From Balneola sp. (lineage in GTDB: Bacteria; Bacteroidota; Rhodothermia; Balneolales; Balneolaceae), in NCBI GenBank assembly GCA_002730655.1, contig PCAT01000020.1, positions 1-10,487 on the forward strand: a stretch of DNA of 10,487 nucleotides, read 5' to 3'. Below, in pieces: positions 1-7,264 of this stretch. The translations under genes and the position numbers were made by a program. Within the stretch, counting starts at the first letter, position 1, and each line of letters starts with the position of its first letter. The notes below the pieces were generated by a model. It saw only the letters and a list, made by a program, of their open reading frames with translations, ran no database searches and was not told the origin of the DNA.

Positions 1-143
1 TTGTATAAACAATTAATTTTTATGCAATATTTTGACGTTTTGACTATGAAAATATTACAAGATAGTATGTGGCCCCTTCTGCAACATCCACTTAAAAAAA
101 GCTGGCTCTGAATTTTCTTTAGGATCTAGTCGCGTAATCTAGA
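1..143. other. Left-edge region with no supported gene
   Basis: I see no convincing gene here. Plus-strand frame 1 is open from the window edge to a TGA at 109-111, giving about 36 residues that end in PLLQHPLKKSWL. This could be the C-terminus of a gene starting outside the window, but a run of this length is expected by chance in AT-rich DNA and I recognise no family. The other two plus frames close within the first 15 bases. No tRNA, CRISPR unit or insertion-sequence end is visible. Confidence 0.35.
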
Positions 144-145
144 TC
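123..145. repeat. Short perfect inverted repeat at the 3' end of the epimerase-like gene
   Basis: GATCTAG (123-129) and CTAGATC (139-145) are perfect inverted copies separated by 9 nt, and they overlap the TGA stop of the minus-strand gene. On the minus strand no T-run follows, so it is not a standard intrinsic terminator for that gene. On the plus strand a short T-run (151-155) follows a few bases later, so it might weakly end a transcript entering from the left. The stem is short and AT-rich, and it may be chance. Confidence 0.25.
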
Positions 146-911
146 ATAGATTTTTAAATTCATGTCCAAAGTGATCAATAAATTTTGTTGATGTAACTAA
201 TTTACATTTACTACCACCTATTTCGAATTCAGGAGCATCCAATTTCATTTGTTCGGCAACCCTAGTATAATAATTTTTTCTAGAAGGATGATTTGGAGAA
301 ACTAAATTATAAACTTGTTTTCGAACATCATTATCGACTAAAATCTCAACGGCAGCAGAAACATCTTCACCATGAACAAGGTTAACTGGTGCGTCTCCAT
401 TTTTTATTCTTTTTAGGCCTGCGAGGTATTTAATAGGATGTCTCTCATTTCCTATTAAACCACCTAATCTTAATATCACTGCGTCTTCAATTTGAGTCAG
501 TAGCTCACCTTCAGCAGCTATGACTATATTCTCATTATTTTTATTCGATTTTGCATCTGATTCTTGAACACTTCCATACATTCCCTGATAGACTGACGTG
601 GAACTGCACATTATAATCTGACTTGATTTGCCTTTCAATCCATTAGCAAGCGCTCTGATTTTAGCTGGATACTTACCCCGTTTTTTCCCTCTTCCAGGTG
701 GAAATGCAATCAGTACAGTTTCAGTATCTGGAAGAGATAACTCTGTACCCTGATGTATTTCTATCAGCATAGGTATTATACCTCTCTCTTGCAGTTCAGG
801 TAGCCTATTCTTAGTGGTGGTTGTACCAAATACCTTGCAACTTTTTTTAATGAAATTGACAGCCACTAGGGTGCCTAGCCAACCACATCCAATAATAGTT
901 AGTGAGTTCAT
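144..911 (-). CDS. Atypical SDR / NAD(P)-dependent epimerase-like protein (YeeZ-like)
   Basis: A predicted cytosolic NAD(P)-binding protein of 255 residues, close to the size of E. coli YeeZ (about 274). An N-terminal Rossmann motif GCGWLG (residues 8-13) follows beta-strand LTII. A mid-protein SSTSVY (103-108), GGLIG (150-154), RHP (157-159), VNLVHGEDV (176-184) and YNLVSP (201-206) are the pattern of extended/atypical SDR epimerases. The usual YxxxK catalytic pair is not evident, so the reaction is unknown. A longer reading frame begins at a TTG at 935, but the ATG at 911 puts the Rossmann strand in its usual place right at the N-terminus, so I chose it. A weak GAAG lies just upstream. It is divergent from hemH with a 70-bp spacer. 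Nothing in the sequence ties it to heme synthesis. Substrate could be a nucleotide sugar or other small molecule. Confidence 0.85.
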   Translation of the reverse strand: MNSLTIIGCGWLGTLVAVNFIKKSCKVFGTTTTKNRLPELQERGIIPMLIEIHQGTELSLPDTETVLIAFPPGRGKKRGKYPAKIRALANGLKGKSSQIIMCSSTSVYQGMYGSVQESDAKSNKNNENIVIAAEGELLTQIEDAVILRLGGLIGNERHPIKYLAGLKRIKNGDAPVNLVHGEDVSAAVEILVDNDVRKQVYNLVSPNHPSRKNYYTRVAEQMKLDAPEFEIGGSKCKLVTSTKFIDHFGHEFKNL

Positions 912-928
912 ATAATCTTCACAATTAA

Positions 929-957
929 TCAACAATTTACGTTATTGTATATATAAT
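929..957 (+). promoter_or_regulatory. Putative sigma-70-like promoter for hemH-hemG
   Basis: TCAACA (929-934, four of six matches to TTGACA) and a perfect TATAAT (952-957) are separated by 17 bp. The predicted start near 964 would leave a leader of about 18 nt before the hemH TTG at 982. The spacer is AT-rich, so -10-like strings are cheap, and lineages in the Bacteroidota group often use a different consensus. Start site mapping would settle it. Confidence 0.4.
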
Positions 958-973
958 TTAAAACTATAGGCAA
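946..973 (-). promoter_or_regulatory. Possible divergent promoter for the epimerase-like gene
   Basis: Read on the minus strand, TTGCCT (973-968) and TATACA (951-946) are 16 bp apart, each matching four of six consensus bases. The leader to the ATG at 911 would be about 28 nt. It overlaps the hemH promoter candidate, so the two could compete or share control. The match is weak. Confidence 0.2.
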
Positions 974-981
974 TAAAGACA

Positions 982-2064
982 TTGAACTATACAACTAAAT
1001 CGAAAACCGGTATTCTGCTAGTTAATTTAGGTTCACCTGACACATACGAACCTGCTGACGTAAAAGAGTATCTCCGTGAATTCCTTTTAGATGAACGAGT
1101 TATTGATCTGCCCAAGCCTTTACGCAAGCTCTTAGTTGAAGGTATTATACTAAATATTCGCCCCAAAGAGTCAGGAGAAGCATATGAGTTAATCTGGTGG
1201 GATGAAGGTTCTCCATTGGTTGTTATTACAGAACAGGTTTGTAATAAACTTAAGAACCGTCTTGGAGATAAAATCCCGGTATCTATTGGAATGAGGTATG
1301 GTAATCCTTCCATAAAAAAGGGAATTGAAGATCTTCTACAAGATAATGTAGACTTGGAAGAGATTTTTCTGGTACCCCTTTATCCACAGTATGCTATGGC
1401 AACAACCGAAACCGTGACAGAAAAAGCTAAAGAAGTAATCAAAGAATATTTTCCACATCTAAAACTGAGACTTAAGAATCCTTTTTATAATGACCCTGAC
1501 TATATCAAAGCACTTGGTGAATCAATGCGTCCTCATCTTACCGATGATCTCGATCACCTGATTTTTTCTTATCATGGAGTTCCAGAGCGTCATATCAAAA
1601 AGCGAGATATAACCGGTGAACATTGCCTAAAATGTAACGATTGCTGCAATGTAACCTCAGTGGCCCATACATATTGCTATCGCCATCATGATATCATGAC
1701 CACAAAGAATGTGGCACAATACCTTAATCTGGATTCAATGTCTTTCACTTACAGTAATGCCTTTCAATCTAAGTTGGGAATAGATCCGTGGTTAACACCT
1801 GCTACTGATAAAGAGCTCGAACGCCTAGCTGAAGAAGGGATCAAAAAAGTGGCTGTAGTCTGCCCTGCATTTATTTCTGATTGTATCGAAACTTTAGAAG
1901 AAATCGGAATACGTGGAGAGGAAGAATTCATGGAAGCTGGCGGAAAAGAGCTCAAACTAATCCCTTGTATCAACGACCATGACCTATGGATTCATACACT
2001 TGAAAAATGGTCACTTACTGTACTTAACAAAGAGGAAAGGATAACAGAAATAACCACTACCTAA
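982..2064 (+). CDS. hemH: Ferrochelatase (protoporphyrin IX type) with cysteine-rich insertion
   Basis: Inserts Fe2+ into protoporphyrin IX to give protoheme, the last step of the pathway; acts in the cytosol or at the membrane face. The 360-residue protein starts GILLVNLGSPD (10-20), typical of the family. The signature LIFSYHGVPERH (193-204) carries the metal/proton-handling His198, and CPAFISDCIETLEE (294-307) carries the conserved Glu303. Between them lies a cysteine cluster: C215, C218, C221, C222 and C232. It resembles the internal insertion of the [2Fe-2S]-containing ferrochelatases described from Myxococcus; cluster binding here is inferred. The start is TTG: an in-frame stop lies at 967-969, no ATG occurs before the conserved N-terminus, and the only other candidate is a rare ATA at 973. 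A weak TAGG precedes it. The stop overlaps the hemG start by one base (TAATG). Confidence 0.97.
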   Translation: MNYTTKSKTGILLVNLGSPDTYEPADVKEYLREFLLDERVIDLPKPLRKLLVEGIILNIRPKESGEAYELIWWDEGSPLVVITEQVCNKLKNRLGDKIPVSIGMRYGNPSIKKGIEDLLQDNVDLEEIFLVPLYPQYAMATTETVTEKAKEVIKEYFPHLKLRLKNPFYNDPDYIKALGESMRPHLTDDLDHLIFSYHGVPERHIKKRDITGEHCLKCNDCCNVTSVAHTYCYRHHDIMTTKNVAQYLNLDSMSFTYSNAFQSKLGIDPWLTPATDKELERLAEEGIKKVAVVCPAFISDCIETLEEIGIRGEEEFMEAGGKELKLIPCINDHDLWIHTLEKWSLTVLNKEERITEITTT

Positions 2065-3398
2065 TGCCAAGTATAGGAGTACTTGGTGGTGGAATCTCTG
2101 GCCTTGCGGCAGCATGGTTTCTAAAGCAAGGCGGTGCTGAAGTGACTCTTTTTGAAAAAGAAACTCCTGGGGGTGCGATCAGAACTGAGCTGAAACAGGG
2201 TCTTGTACTTGACCTAGGGCCAAACTCTCTGCGTGATAAATCTGGTGAACTTTTACAGCTGATATCCGAACTTGGGCTTAAGGATGAACTGTTAATGATA
2301 TCTAAAGCATTCAAAACTCGAAGTATTGTGCGCAACAGTAAATTAAAGTTCATTAAGCCATCACTTACTTCACTCTTGAAAACTGACTTGCTAAGCCTAA
2401 AAGCTAAGCTAAGATTTTTTGCTGAACCTTTTCAGCCTATTGGAAAGAATCAGGAAGAAAGTGTTGGAAGCTTTCTAAGAAGAAGACTTGGCAAAGAGGC
2501 TGTAAATTATCTAGCAGATCCAATTTTGTCTGGCATTTATGCTGGTGATATCGAGAAGTTAAGTAAAACTGAAATTTTACCAGAATTTGCTCGATGTGAA
2601 TCAGAATACAGATCTCTTTTTTTAAGCATACTTTTTAAAAATAAGATTAAAAGTGACTCTCAAGAACAAGCCGTTTTTAATTTTCGCAATGGACTACAAA
2701 CATTGCCTAATCGTCTAGCCGAAAAACTAAGTGAAGAATTAATTCATACAAAAGTCACTTGCCTTGAGTTTATGGATGATCATGTGAAAGTTACTACTGA
2801 AAACGATATTTTTATTTTTGATCAGGTACTTAGTTGTCTACCTGCTTATGTATTATCGTCACTCATCTGTGAATATGCTCCTGATTTGTCAAATCATCTA
2901 GAAAAAATTCATTATCCTGCAGTCCTTTCAACAAGTGTAACTTATTCAAATAAAGATATTCCAAACAATACTGATGCATTTGGGTTTCTTGTACCTCGTA
3001 TTGAAGGATTTGATCTTTTAGGAGCAATCTGGAAATCGAGTATCTTTCCTTCTCATGCTCCAGAAGGGCAGAAGCAGTATACTCTTCTTGCAGGTGGAGC
3101 ACATAAAATAATCCAAAAGAATGAGATAACAGAAACTCAGAATAAAATCATTCAGGAATTCTCTAGAATCATGAATATTAATGCTGAACCAATTCATTCA
3201 GATCATATCTATTGGGAAAAAGCAATTCCTCAGCAAAATCTTGGATACTGGAAAATGAGATCTGCAGTTAATGACTTCATGAAAATGCACAAAAACTTCA
3301 CAATCGGAGGTAACTACCTCTGGGGAGTGAGTATTCCAGACTGTATAAAACAAGCAAAACTAACTGCTCAACAGCTAACTTGGTCAAACATGAAATAA
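2064..3398 (+). CDS. hemG: Protoporphyrinogen oxidase, FAD-dependent (HemY/PgoX family, often labelled HemG)
   Basis: Oxidises protoporphyrinogen IX to protoporphyrin IX by six-electron oxygen-dependent chemistry; expected to be peripheral to the membrane and to feed HemH. Length is 444 residues, normal for the family. The FAD-binding Rossmann motif GGGISGLAAAW is at 8-18, followed by FEKETPGGAIRT (30-41) and LDLGPNSLR (49-57). Further family blocks are DPILSGIYAGD (152-162), FGFLVPR (306-312), AIPQQNLGY (387-395) and the C-terminal GGNYLWGVSIPDC (415-427), which closes the FAD site. It belongs to the flavin monoamine-oxidase-like HemY class and not the flavodoxin-like E. coli HemG, despite the common symbol. 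A role as coproporphyrinogen oxidase (Gram-positive CgoX) is unlikely because HemF is encoded in the same cluster. The ATG shares its first base with the hemH stop, suggesting translational coupling. No ribosome binding site lies close to the start. Confidence 0.95.
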   Translation: MPSIGVLGGGISGLAAAWFLKQGGAEVTLFEKETPGGAIRTELKQGLVLDLGPNSLRDKSGELLQLISELGLKDELLMISKAFKTRSIVRNSKLKFIKPSLTSLLKTDLLSLKAKLRFFAEPFQPIGKNQEESVGSFLRRRLGKEAVNYLADPILSGIYAGDIEKLSKTEILPEFARCESEYRSLFLSILFKNKIKSDSQEQAVFNFRNGLQTLPNRLAEKLSEELIHTKVTCLEFMDDHVKVTTENDIFIFDQVLSCLPAYVLSSLICEYAPDLSNHLEKIHYPAVLSTSVTYSNKDIPNNTDAFGFLVPRIEGFDLLGAIWKSSIFPSHAPEGQKQYTLLAGGAHKIIQKNEITETQNKIIQEFSRIMNINAEPIHSDHIYWEKAIPQQNLGYWKMRSAVNDFMKMHKNFTIGGNYLWGVSIPDCIKQAKLTAQQLTWSNMK

Positions 3399-3419
3399 TC
3401 TTCATATTATCTTCATATT
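3398..3419 (+). repeat. Perfect tandem 11-bp direct repeat upstream of hemA
   Basis: ATCTTCATATT occurs twice back to back (3398-3408 and 3409-3419), beginning at the last base of the hemG stop codon and about 50 bp before the hemA ATG. An 11-bp period is one helical turn, the arrangement used by OmpR/PhoB-type regulators, so an operator is possible. It could equally be a chance duplication in AT-rich spacer DNA. Confidence 0.5.
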
Positions 3420-3430
3420 CGTTTTATATT
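3401..3430 (+). promoter_or_regulatory. Possible promoter for the hemA-hemL unit
   Basis: TTCATA (3401-3406) and TATATT (3425-3430) are 18 bp apart, matching four and five of six consensus bases. The -35 element falls inside the first 11-bp repeat. A start near 3437 would give a leader of about 32 nt. The 70-bp gap is the only sizeable one within the hem genes, which is the main reason to suspect a promoter. The region is so AT-rich that such matches are common. No hairpin terminator for hemG is visible in the gap. Confidence 0.25.
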
Positions 3431-3468
3431 TTTATTTGTACTAACTAATATTCAAACTCAAATAATTA

Positions 3469-4650
3469 ATGAGATTTTCTGTTGTTGGCATTTCTCACTG
3501 GAAAAGTGGGGTCTCAATACGTGAGTTATTTTATTTAGACAAAAACAGGAAAAAGAGGCTTAAACAATACACAAAACAAGTCCCTGGAGGGGTACTCACA
3601 CTCGAAACTTGTAACAGAACTGAAATATTTGGGTTTTGTGAACCTAAAATATTGGTAGAGGCTTTATGCTGCTCAATTGACATTGATTCTACGTTTCTAG
3701 AAGAACATGGATATGTGCTATCTAATGACGATGCAATTCGTCATATTTACAGAGTAGGATTAGGTATGGATTCCCAAGTATTGGGAGACTCGCAAATCAT
3801 ACAACAATTAAAAAAAGCATATAATGAATCTAGAAAGGAACAACTCTCTGGTGAGTTCCATCAGCTAGTTCAATCCATATTTAAAGCTCACAAAAGAAGT
3901 CGATCAGAGACCGACTTTGGCAGAGGAAATGTATCAGTTGGATATGAAGTAACACAGCGTGCCCTCGAGCATTTTGAAAATATATCCAATATCAAAATTC
4001 TGCTTATTGGCGCCGGCAAAATGGGGAAAGTATCCTGTAAAAATCTGATTTCTAATGGTGCTAGGCATATCTCGGTTATAAATCGTTCTATCAAACGTGC
4101 TAAGAATCTTGCAGATTCTTTAGATATTAAGATTAGTTCATTTTCAAAACTAGAACATGAAATTCATAGCGCTGATCTAATCATAACTGCAACAAGAGCT
4201 CTTGAACCCATTCTAACCCCTAAAAATTTTACAAATTTTCAAAAGGAAAAGCTCATCATTGATTTATCTGTTCCCCGTAATGTAGCGCATGAAGTGAGCG
4301 AAATCAATGGAATCACACTGATTGACATGGATTCAATTAGTAAAGTAAATCAAAAAGCTTTGGAAAAAAGGAAAAAGGCTATTCCAATCCTTGAGAATAT
4401 TATCCACGAGGAATTTAAAGCGTATAAAAATAATATTGACCGGTCCAGGTTCCTACTACCACACATTAAAGAGGTCGATTACAAATTAAACAGTATTACA
4501 AAAGAGGAACTCCAAAAAGTACGAAATAAAGTAGATCCTGAAACCTTTAATCAACTGGAGAAGATCACTGACCGTGTCAAAAAGAAAATCTTAGCTGTGC
4601 ATATCGATCGGCTTAACCAGGAGTACCAAAAAGTAGAACAGGATGCTTAG
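3469..4650 (+). CDS. hemA: Glutamyl-tRNA reductase
   Basis: Reduces glutamate carried on tRNA-Glu to glutamate-1-semialdehyde with NADPH, the committed and usually regulated step of the C5 route; cytosolic. The N-terminal catalytic domain has SHWKSGVSIREL (9-20) and LETCNRTE (45-52) with nucleophile Cys48. RVGLGMDSQVLGDSQI (95-110) corresponds to the usual RVASGLDSxVLGExQI; the Glu-to-Asp change at 107 is, from memory, common in the Bacteroidota. The NADPH domain shows LLIGAGKMG (178-186) and INRSIKRA (204-211), then IIDLSVPRN (263-271). A helical dimerisation domain finishes the 393-residue protein, which is somewhat shorter than the usual 410-430. The ATG has no visible ribosome binding site. 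The 3' end overlaps hemC by 8 nt. The HemL partner that takes up the unstable product is encoded at the end of the same run of genes. Confidence 0.97.
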   Translation: MRFSVVGISHWKSGVSIRELFYLDKNRKKRLKQYTKQVPGGVLTLETCNRTEIFGFCEPKILVEALCCSIDIDSTFLEEHGYVLSNDDAIRHIYRVGLGMDSQVLGDSQIIQQLKKAYNESRKEQLSGEFHQLVQSIFKAHKRSRSETDFGRGNVSVGYEVTQRALEHFENISNIKILLIGAGKMGKVSCKNLISNGARHISVINRSIKRAKNLADSLDIKISSFSKLEHEIHSADLIITATRALEPILTPKNFTNFQKEKLIIDLSVPRNVAHEVSEINGITLIDMDSISKVNQKALEKRKKAIPILENIIHEEFKAYKNNIDRSRFLLPHIKEVDYKLNSITKEELQKVRNKVDPETFNQLEKITDRVKKKILAVHIDRLNQEYQKVEQDA

Positions 4651-5530
4651 AATAGGCACCCGAAGAAGTAAACTTGCTCTCTGGCAGGCCAATTATGTCC
4701 AGCAGTTACTAAAAAAATCAGGATATGTGTCAGAAATTATTGAAATTGAGTCATTCGGAGATAAGATTCTAGATATCCCTATTCATAAGCTTGGAGATAA
4801 AGGGGTCTTTACCAAAGCACTAGATATTGCACTGCTTAATAAAGATATCGATCTCGCAGTCCATTCTTTAAAAGATGTACCCACTGAATTTGAAGAAAAT
4901 CTAACCCTAGCAAGTGTTCCTACCCGCGAAAACCCCTTAGATGTGTTAGTCAGGCCATTGAAGAGACAAAACTCAAATAAAAATATAATTGCCACAGGCA
5001 GTGTCCGGCGAAAAGCATTTTGGTTAAATAAATATCCAAATTACAAAATCACTGGACTCAGGGGGAACGTACAGACACGCATTGTTAAAGTGGACAAAAA
5101 TAACTGGACAGGTGGAATATTTGCTTTTGCTGGACTAAAGCGACTGAGACTAAGTGATCGGATATCAGAAACTTTGGATTGGATGTTGCCTGCACCCTCT
5201 CAGGGAGCATTGGGAATAGTATGCAGAAGCAATGATGAAAAAAACCTCTCTATCTTTAGAATGCTAGAAGATGAATTTATCAGAAAATGTGTAGATACCG
5301 AGCGCTTGTTTTTGAATACACTTGGGTCGGGATGCTCCTCCCCTGTCGGAGCTTTAACCACCTATAAAGATGGCATTTTCTCATTTAATGGAGCGATATT
5401 ATCAAAGGATGGCGGTGAAAAATTGGAGATCCATGAGAATCTCCACGTAAATAAATATAATCTAGAATGGGGTAAACATCTCGCAAAAAAACTGATTGAA
5501 GACGGTGCGTTTAAACTCTTAGAACGTTGA
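4643..5530 (+). CDS. hemC: Hydroxymethylbilane synthase (porphobilinogen deaminase)
   Basis: Condenses four porphobilinogens into the linear tetrapyrrole hydroxymethylbilane; cytosolic. The 295-residue protein begins LRIGTRRSKLALWQ, the family N-terminus. GDKGVFTKALD (51-61) and AVHSLKDVPT (72-81) follow, the latter holding catalytic Asp78. TGSVRR (118-123), LRGNVQTR (139-146) and PAPSQGALGI (183-192) line the active site. Cys231 in LGSGCSSPVGA (227-237) is the expected attachment point of the dipyrromethane cofactor. The segment reads GCSSP where many homologues have GCQxP, a mild variation. The ATG lies inside hemA (8-nt overlap), so translation is probably coupled. A CAGGAG at 4619-4624 is too far upstream to be an ordinary ribosome binding site. 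It is followed by hemD after 4 nt. Confidence 0.97.
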   Translation: MLRIGTRRSKLALWQANYVQQLLKKSGYVSEIIEIESFGDKILDIPIHKLGDKGVFTKALDIALLNKDIDLAVHSLKDVPTEFEENLTLASVPTRENPLDVLVRPLKRQNSNKNIIATGSVRRKAFWLNKYPNYKITGLRGNVQTRIVKVDKNNWTGGIFAFAGLKRLRLSDRISETLDWMLPAPSQGALGIVCRSNDEKNLSIFRMLEDEFIRKCVDTERLFLNTLGSGCSSPVGALTTYKDGIFSFNGAILSKDGGEKLEIHENLHVNKYNLEWGKHLAKKLIEDGAFKLLER

Positions 5531-5534
5531 AAAT

Positions 5535-6227
5535 ATGTCGTATCCAACCGTTTTATTTTGTAATCCACTCTCTGAAACTTACCAGAATCACCTATTGAAT
5601 ACTGCTTCTTTCGATTATGATATAATTAATTTTATATCCTTTAAAGAAGTGCATACAAATGAATGGCTCCCTAAAACTACTCAAGATTCTGAATATTGGG
5701 TTTTCACTAGTAAAAAAGCTGTAAAAACCGTTTTTAAACATCATAATAAACTGAATACACCTAAGACGATATTTTGTGTAGGCCCAAAAACAGCTTCTGT
5801 TATCAATGATCACGAGCTGTCATCTTTGATTTGTTTTCCAAATGAATATAATTCGAAGGCATTAATTGAATTAATACTGGAAAGTAACGCTGACCGAATC
5901 ACTCATTTTAAAGGTGATTTATCCCCTAAATATCTAGTTAATACACTAAAAAAGAATGGGCTGAATGCAAAAGGTATTGTTGTCTATAAAACAGATAAAA
6001 GAAAAGAAAAAGTTTCACTAGATCTTTATGACGGATTTGTTTTTATGAGCCCATCAGTAGTTCATGCTTTTATTGAGTCTAATACTCCTTCGAATGAGAC
6101 ACCGGTATTTTGTATCGGAAAGACCACCGGTATAGCAGCAACGAAGTCAGGTTTTAATAAGGTGATAGTCACCGATAAAGCAACTTTTGAACATCTAGTC
6201 AAAACTATTGAAGAACATATTAAATGA
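5535..6227 (+). CDS. hemD: Uroporphyrinogen-III synthase
   Basis: Closes hydroxymethylbilane to uroporphyrinogen III with inversion of ring D; a cytosolic two-domain protein. The family is poorly conserved, so the call rests on both weak motifs and position. Residue blocks typical of HemD are WVFTSKKAV (55-63), FCVGPKTA (80-87), HFKGD (near 113-117), VVYKT near the middle, GFVFMSPSVVHAFI in the C-terminal half, and FCIGKTTGIAATKSGF. The length of 230 fits (about 220-270). It sits between hemC and hemE, 4 nt after the former and with an ATGA overlap with the latter. No ribosome binding site is visible before the ATG. No methyltransferase domain (as in CobA-HemD fusions) is attached, so there is no sign of a siroheme or cobalamin branch here. 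Confidence 0.93.
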   Translation: MSYPTVLFCNPLSETYQNHLLNTASFDYDIINFISFKEVHTNEWLPKTTQDSEYWVFTSKKAVKTVFKHHNKLNTPKTIFCVGPKTASVINDHELSSLICFPNEYNSKALIELILESNADRITHFKGDLSPKYLVNTLKKNGLNAKGIVVYKTDKRKEKVSLDLYDGFVFMSPSVVHAFIESNTPSNETPVFCIGKTTGIAATKSGFNKVIVTDKATFEHLVKTIEEHIK

Positions 6228-7264
6228 ATAAATTTCCGGATTTACATAATACTTTATTAACAGATACACTTGAAAGCAAAAAGACTCCACGCCCTCCTGT
6301 TTGGATGATGAGGCAGGCAGGTAGATATTTACCTGAATACATGGAGCTTAGTAAGAAGTATTCTTTTTTTGAGCGCGTTAAAACTCCGGAACTAGCCTGT
6401 GAGATTACACTACAACCAATCGATATAATTGGAACGGATGCAGCCATTTTATTTTCTGATATACTAGTCATTCTAGAATGTCTAGGTATAGAAGTCCAAC
6501 TAAAACCTGGCTTCGGTCCTTATATCCCTTTTCCTATACGATCCTCAAAGGATATGAAGAAGATTACAATCCATCCTGCTAAAGAATCTCTTGATTATGT
6601 ATATAAAGCACTAAGCCTGACTCGCCAGGAGCTGAATGGCCGAGTTCCGCTAATCGGTTTTGCTGGCGGACCTTGGACTCTCTTCTGCTATTTGGTGGAG
6701 GGACAAGGATCCAAAACTTTTTCTTTGGCAAAACAATTTATTTTTTCGGAACCAAAATCAGCCCATCAAGTGCTGCAGATACTTACAAATCAGACAATCG
6801 AATACTTTCATGAGCAGGTAAAAGCAGGAGCACAGGTCTTACAGATATTTGAATCCTGGGCGGCAGCACTTGGTCCAGACGACTTCATGACCCACGCTTA
6901 CCCCTTTCTAAAACAAATTGTAAGTGAGGATTATGGAGTACCAATGATTTTATTTGCTAAGGACGCTGAATGGTGTTATCCAAATTTTCAAGACAAAGGC
7001 ATAAAAGGATTTGGGATCAGCTGGGGATGTACTCCTGAGAATGCTCGTTTTTTAGCCGGAAATAAGACTGTGCAAGGTAATTATGATCCGTCTAAGCTGA
7101 TGTGCACGCCCAATATTATAACTAAAGAAGTAACGGAAATGATCGAGCGTTTTGGTACACATCGATTTATCGCCAACTTGGGACATGGTATCCTACCTAA
7201 TGTTCCTGTAGATAACGCAAGAGCCTTTGTGGATGCTATAAAAAATTATCAATCCCCCTCATGA
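6224..7264 (+). CDS. hemE: Uroporphyrinogen decarboxylase
   Basis: Removes four carboxyl groups from uroporphyrinogen III to give coproporphyrinogen III; cofactor-free, cytosolic. Both family signatures are clear. RPPVWMMRQAGRYLPEYM (23-40) carries the substrate-binding arginines R30 and R34. GFAGGPWTLFCYLVEG (145-160) carries Tyr156. ILFSDILV (75-82) supplies the catalytic Asp79, and NLGHGILPNVPVDNA near the C-terminus supplies the conserved His. At 346 residues the length is standard. The start ATG overlaps the hemD stop (ATGA), and the stop overlaps the hemF start in the same way. A weak GAAGAA lies about 10 nt upstream of the ATG. Confidence 0.98.
   Translation: MNKFPDLHNTLLTDTLESKKTPRPPVWMMRQAGRYLPEYMELSKKYSFFERVKTPELACEITLQPIDIIGTDAAILFSDILVILECLGIEVQLKPGFGPYIPFPIRSSKDMKKITIHPAKESLDYVYKALSLTRQELNGRVPLIGFAGGPWTLFCYLVEGQGSKTFSLAKQFIFSEPKSAHQVLQILTNQTIEYFHEQVKAGAQVLQIFESWAAALGPDDFMTHAYPFLKQIVSEDYGVPMILFAKDAEWCYPNFQDKGIKGFGISWGCTPENARFLAGNKTVQGNYDPSKLMCTPNIITKEVTEMIERFGTHRFIANLGHGILPNVPVDNARAFVDAIKNYQSPS

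Noticed and set aside
1..111. Open frame entering from the left edge and ending in TGA at 109-111, as a partial gene.
   Set aside because: About 36 codons with no recognisable motif; such a run is not unlikely by chance in AT-rich DNA. Flanking sequence would decide it.
987..1313. 108-residue minus-strand reading frame opposite hemH.
   Set aside because: Antisense to conserved ferrochelatase sequence, with no family features of its own.
2057..2353. 98-residue minus-strand reading frame opposite hemG.
   Set aside because: Low-complexity, Ser/Pro-rich translation that lies antisense to a clearly conserved gene; a shadow frame.
3399..3468. Intrinsic terminator, riboswitch or small RNA in the hemG-hemA gap.
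   Set aside because: The gap is AT-rich with no stable stem followed by a T-run and is too short for a known riboswitch class.
5424..5445. Perfect 7-bp inverted repeat TGGAGAT / ATCTCCA with an 8-nt loop inside hemC, as a regulatory hairpin.
   Set aside because: It is inside coding sequence, has no T-run, and is of a size expected by chance in 10 kb.
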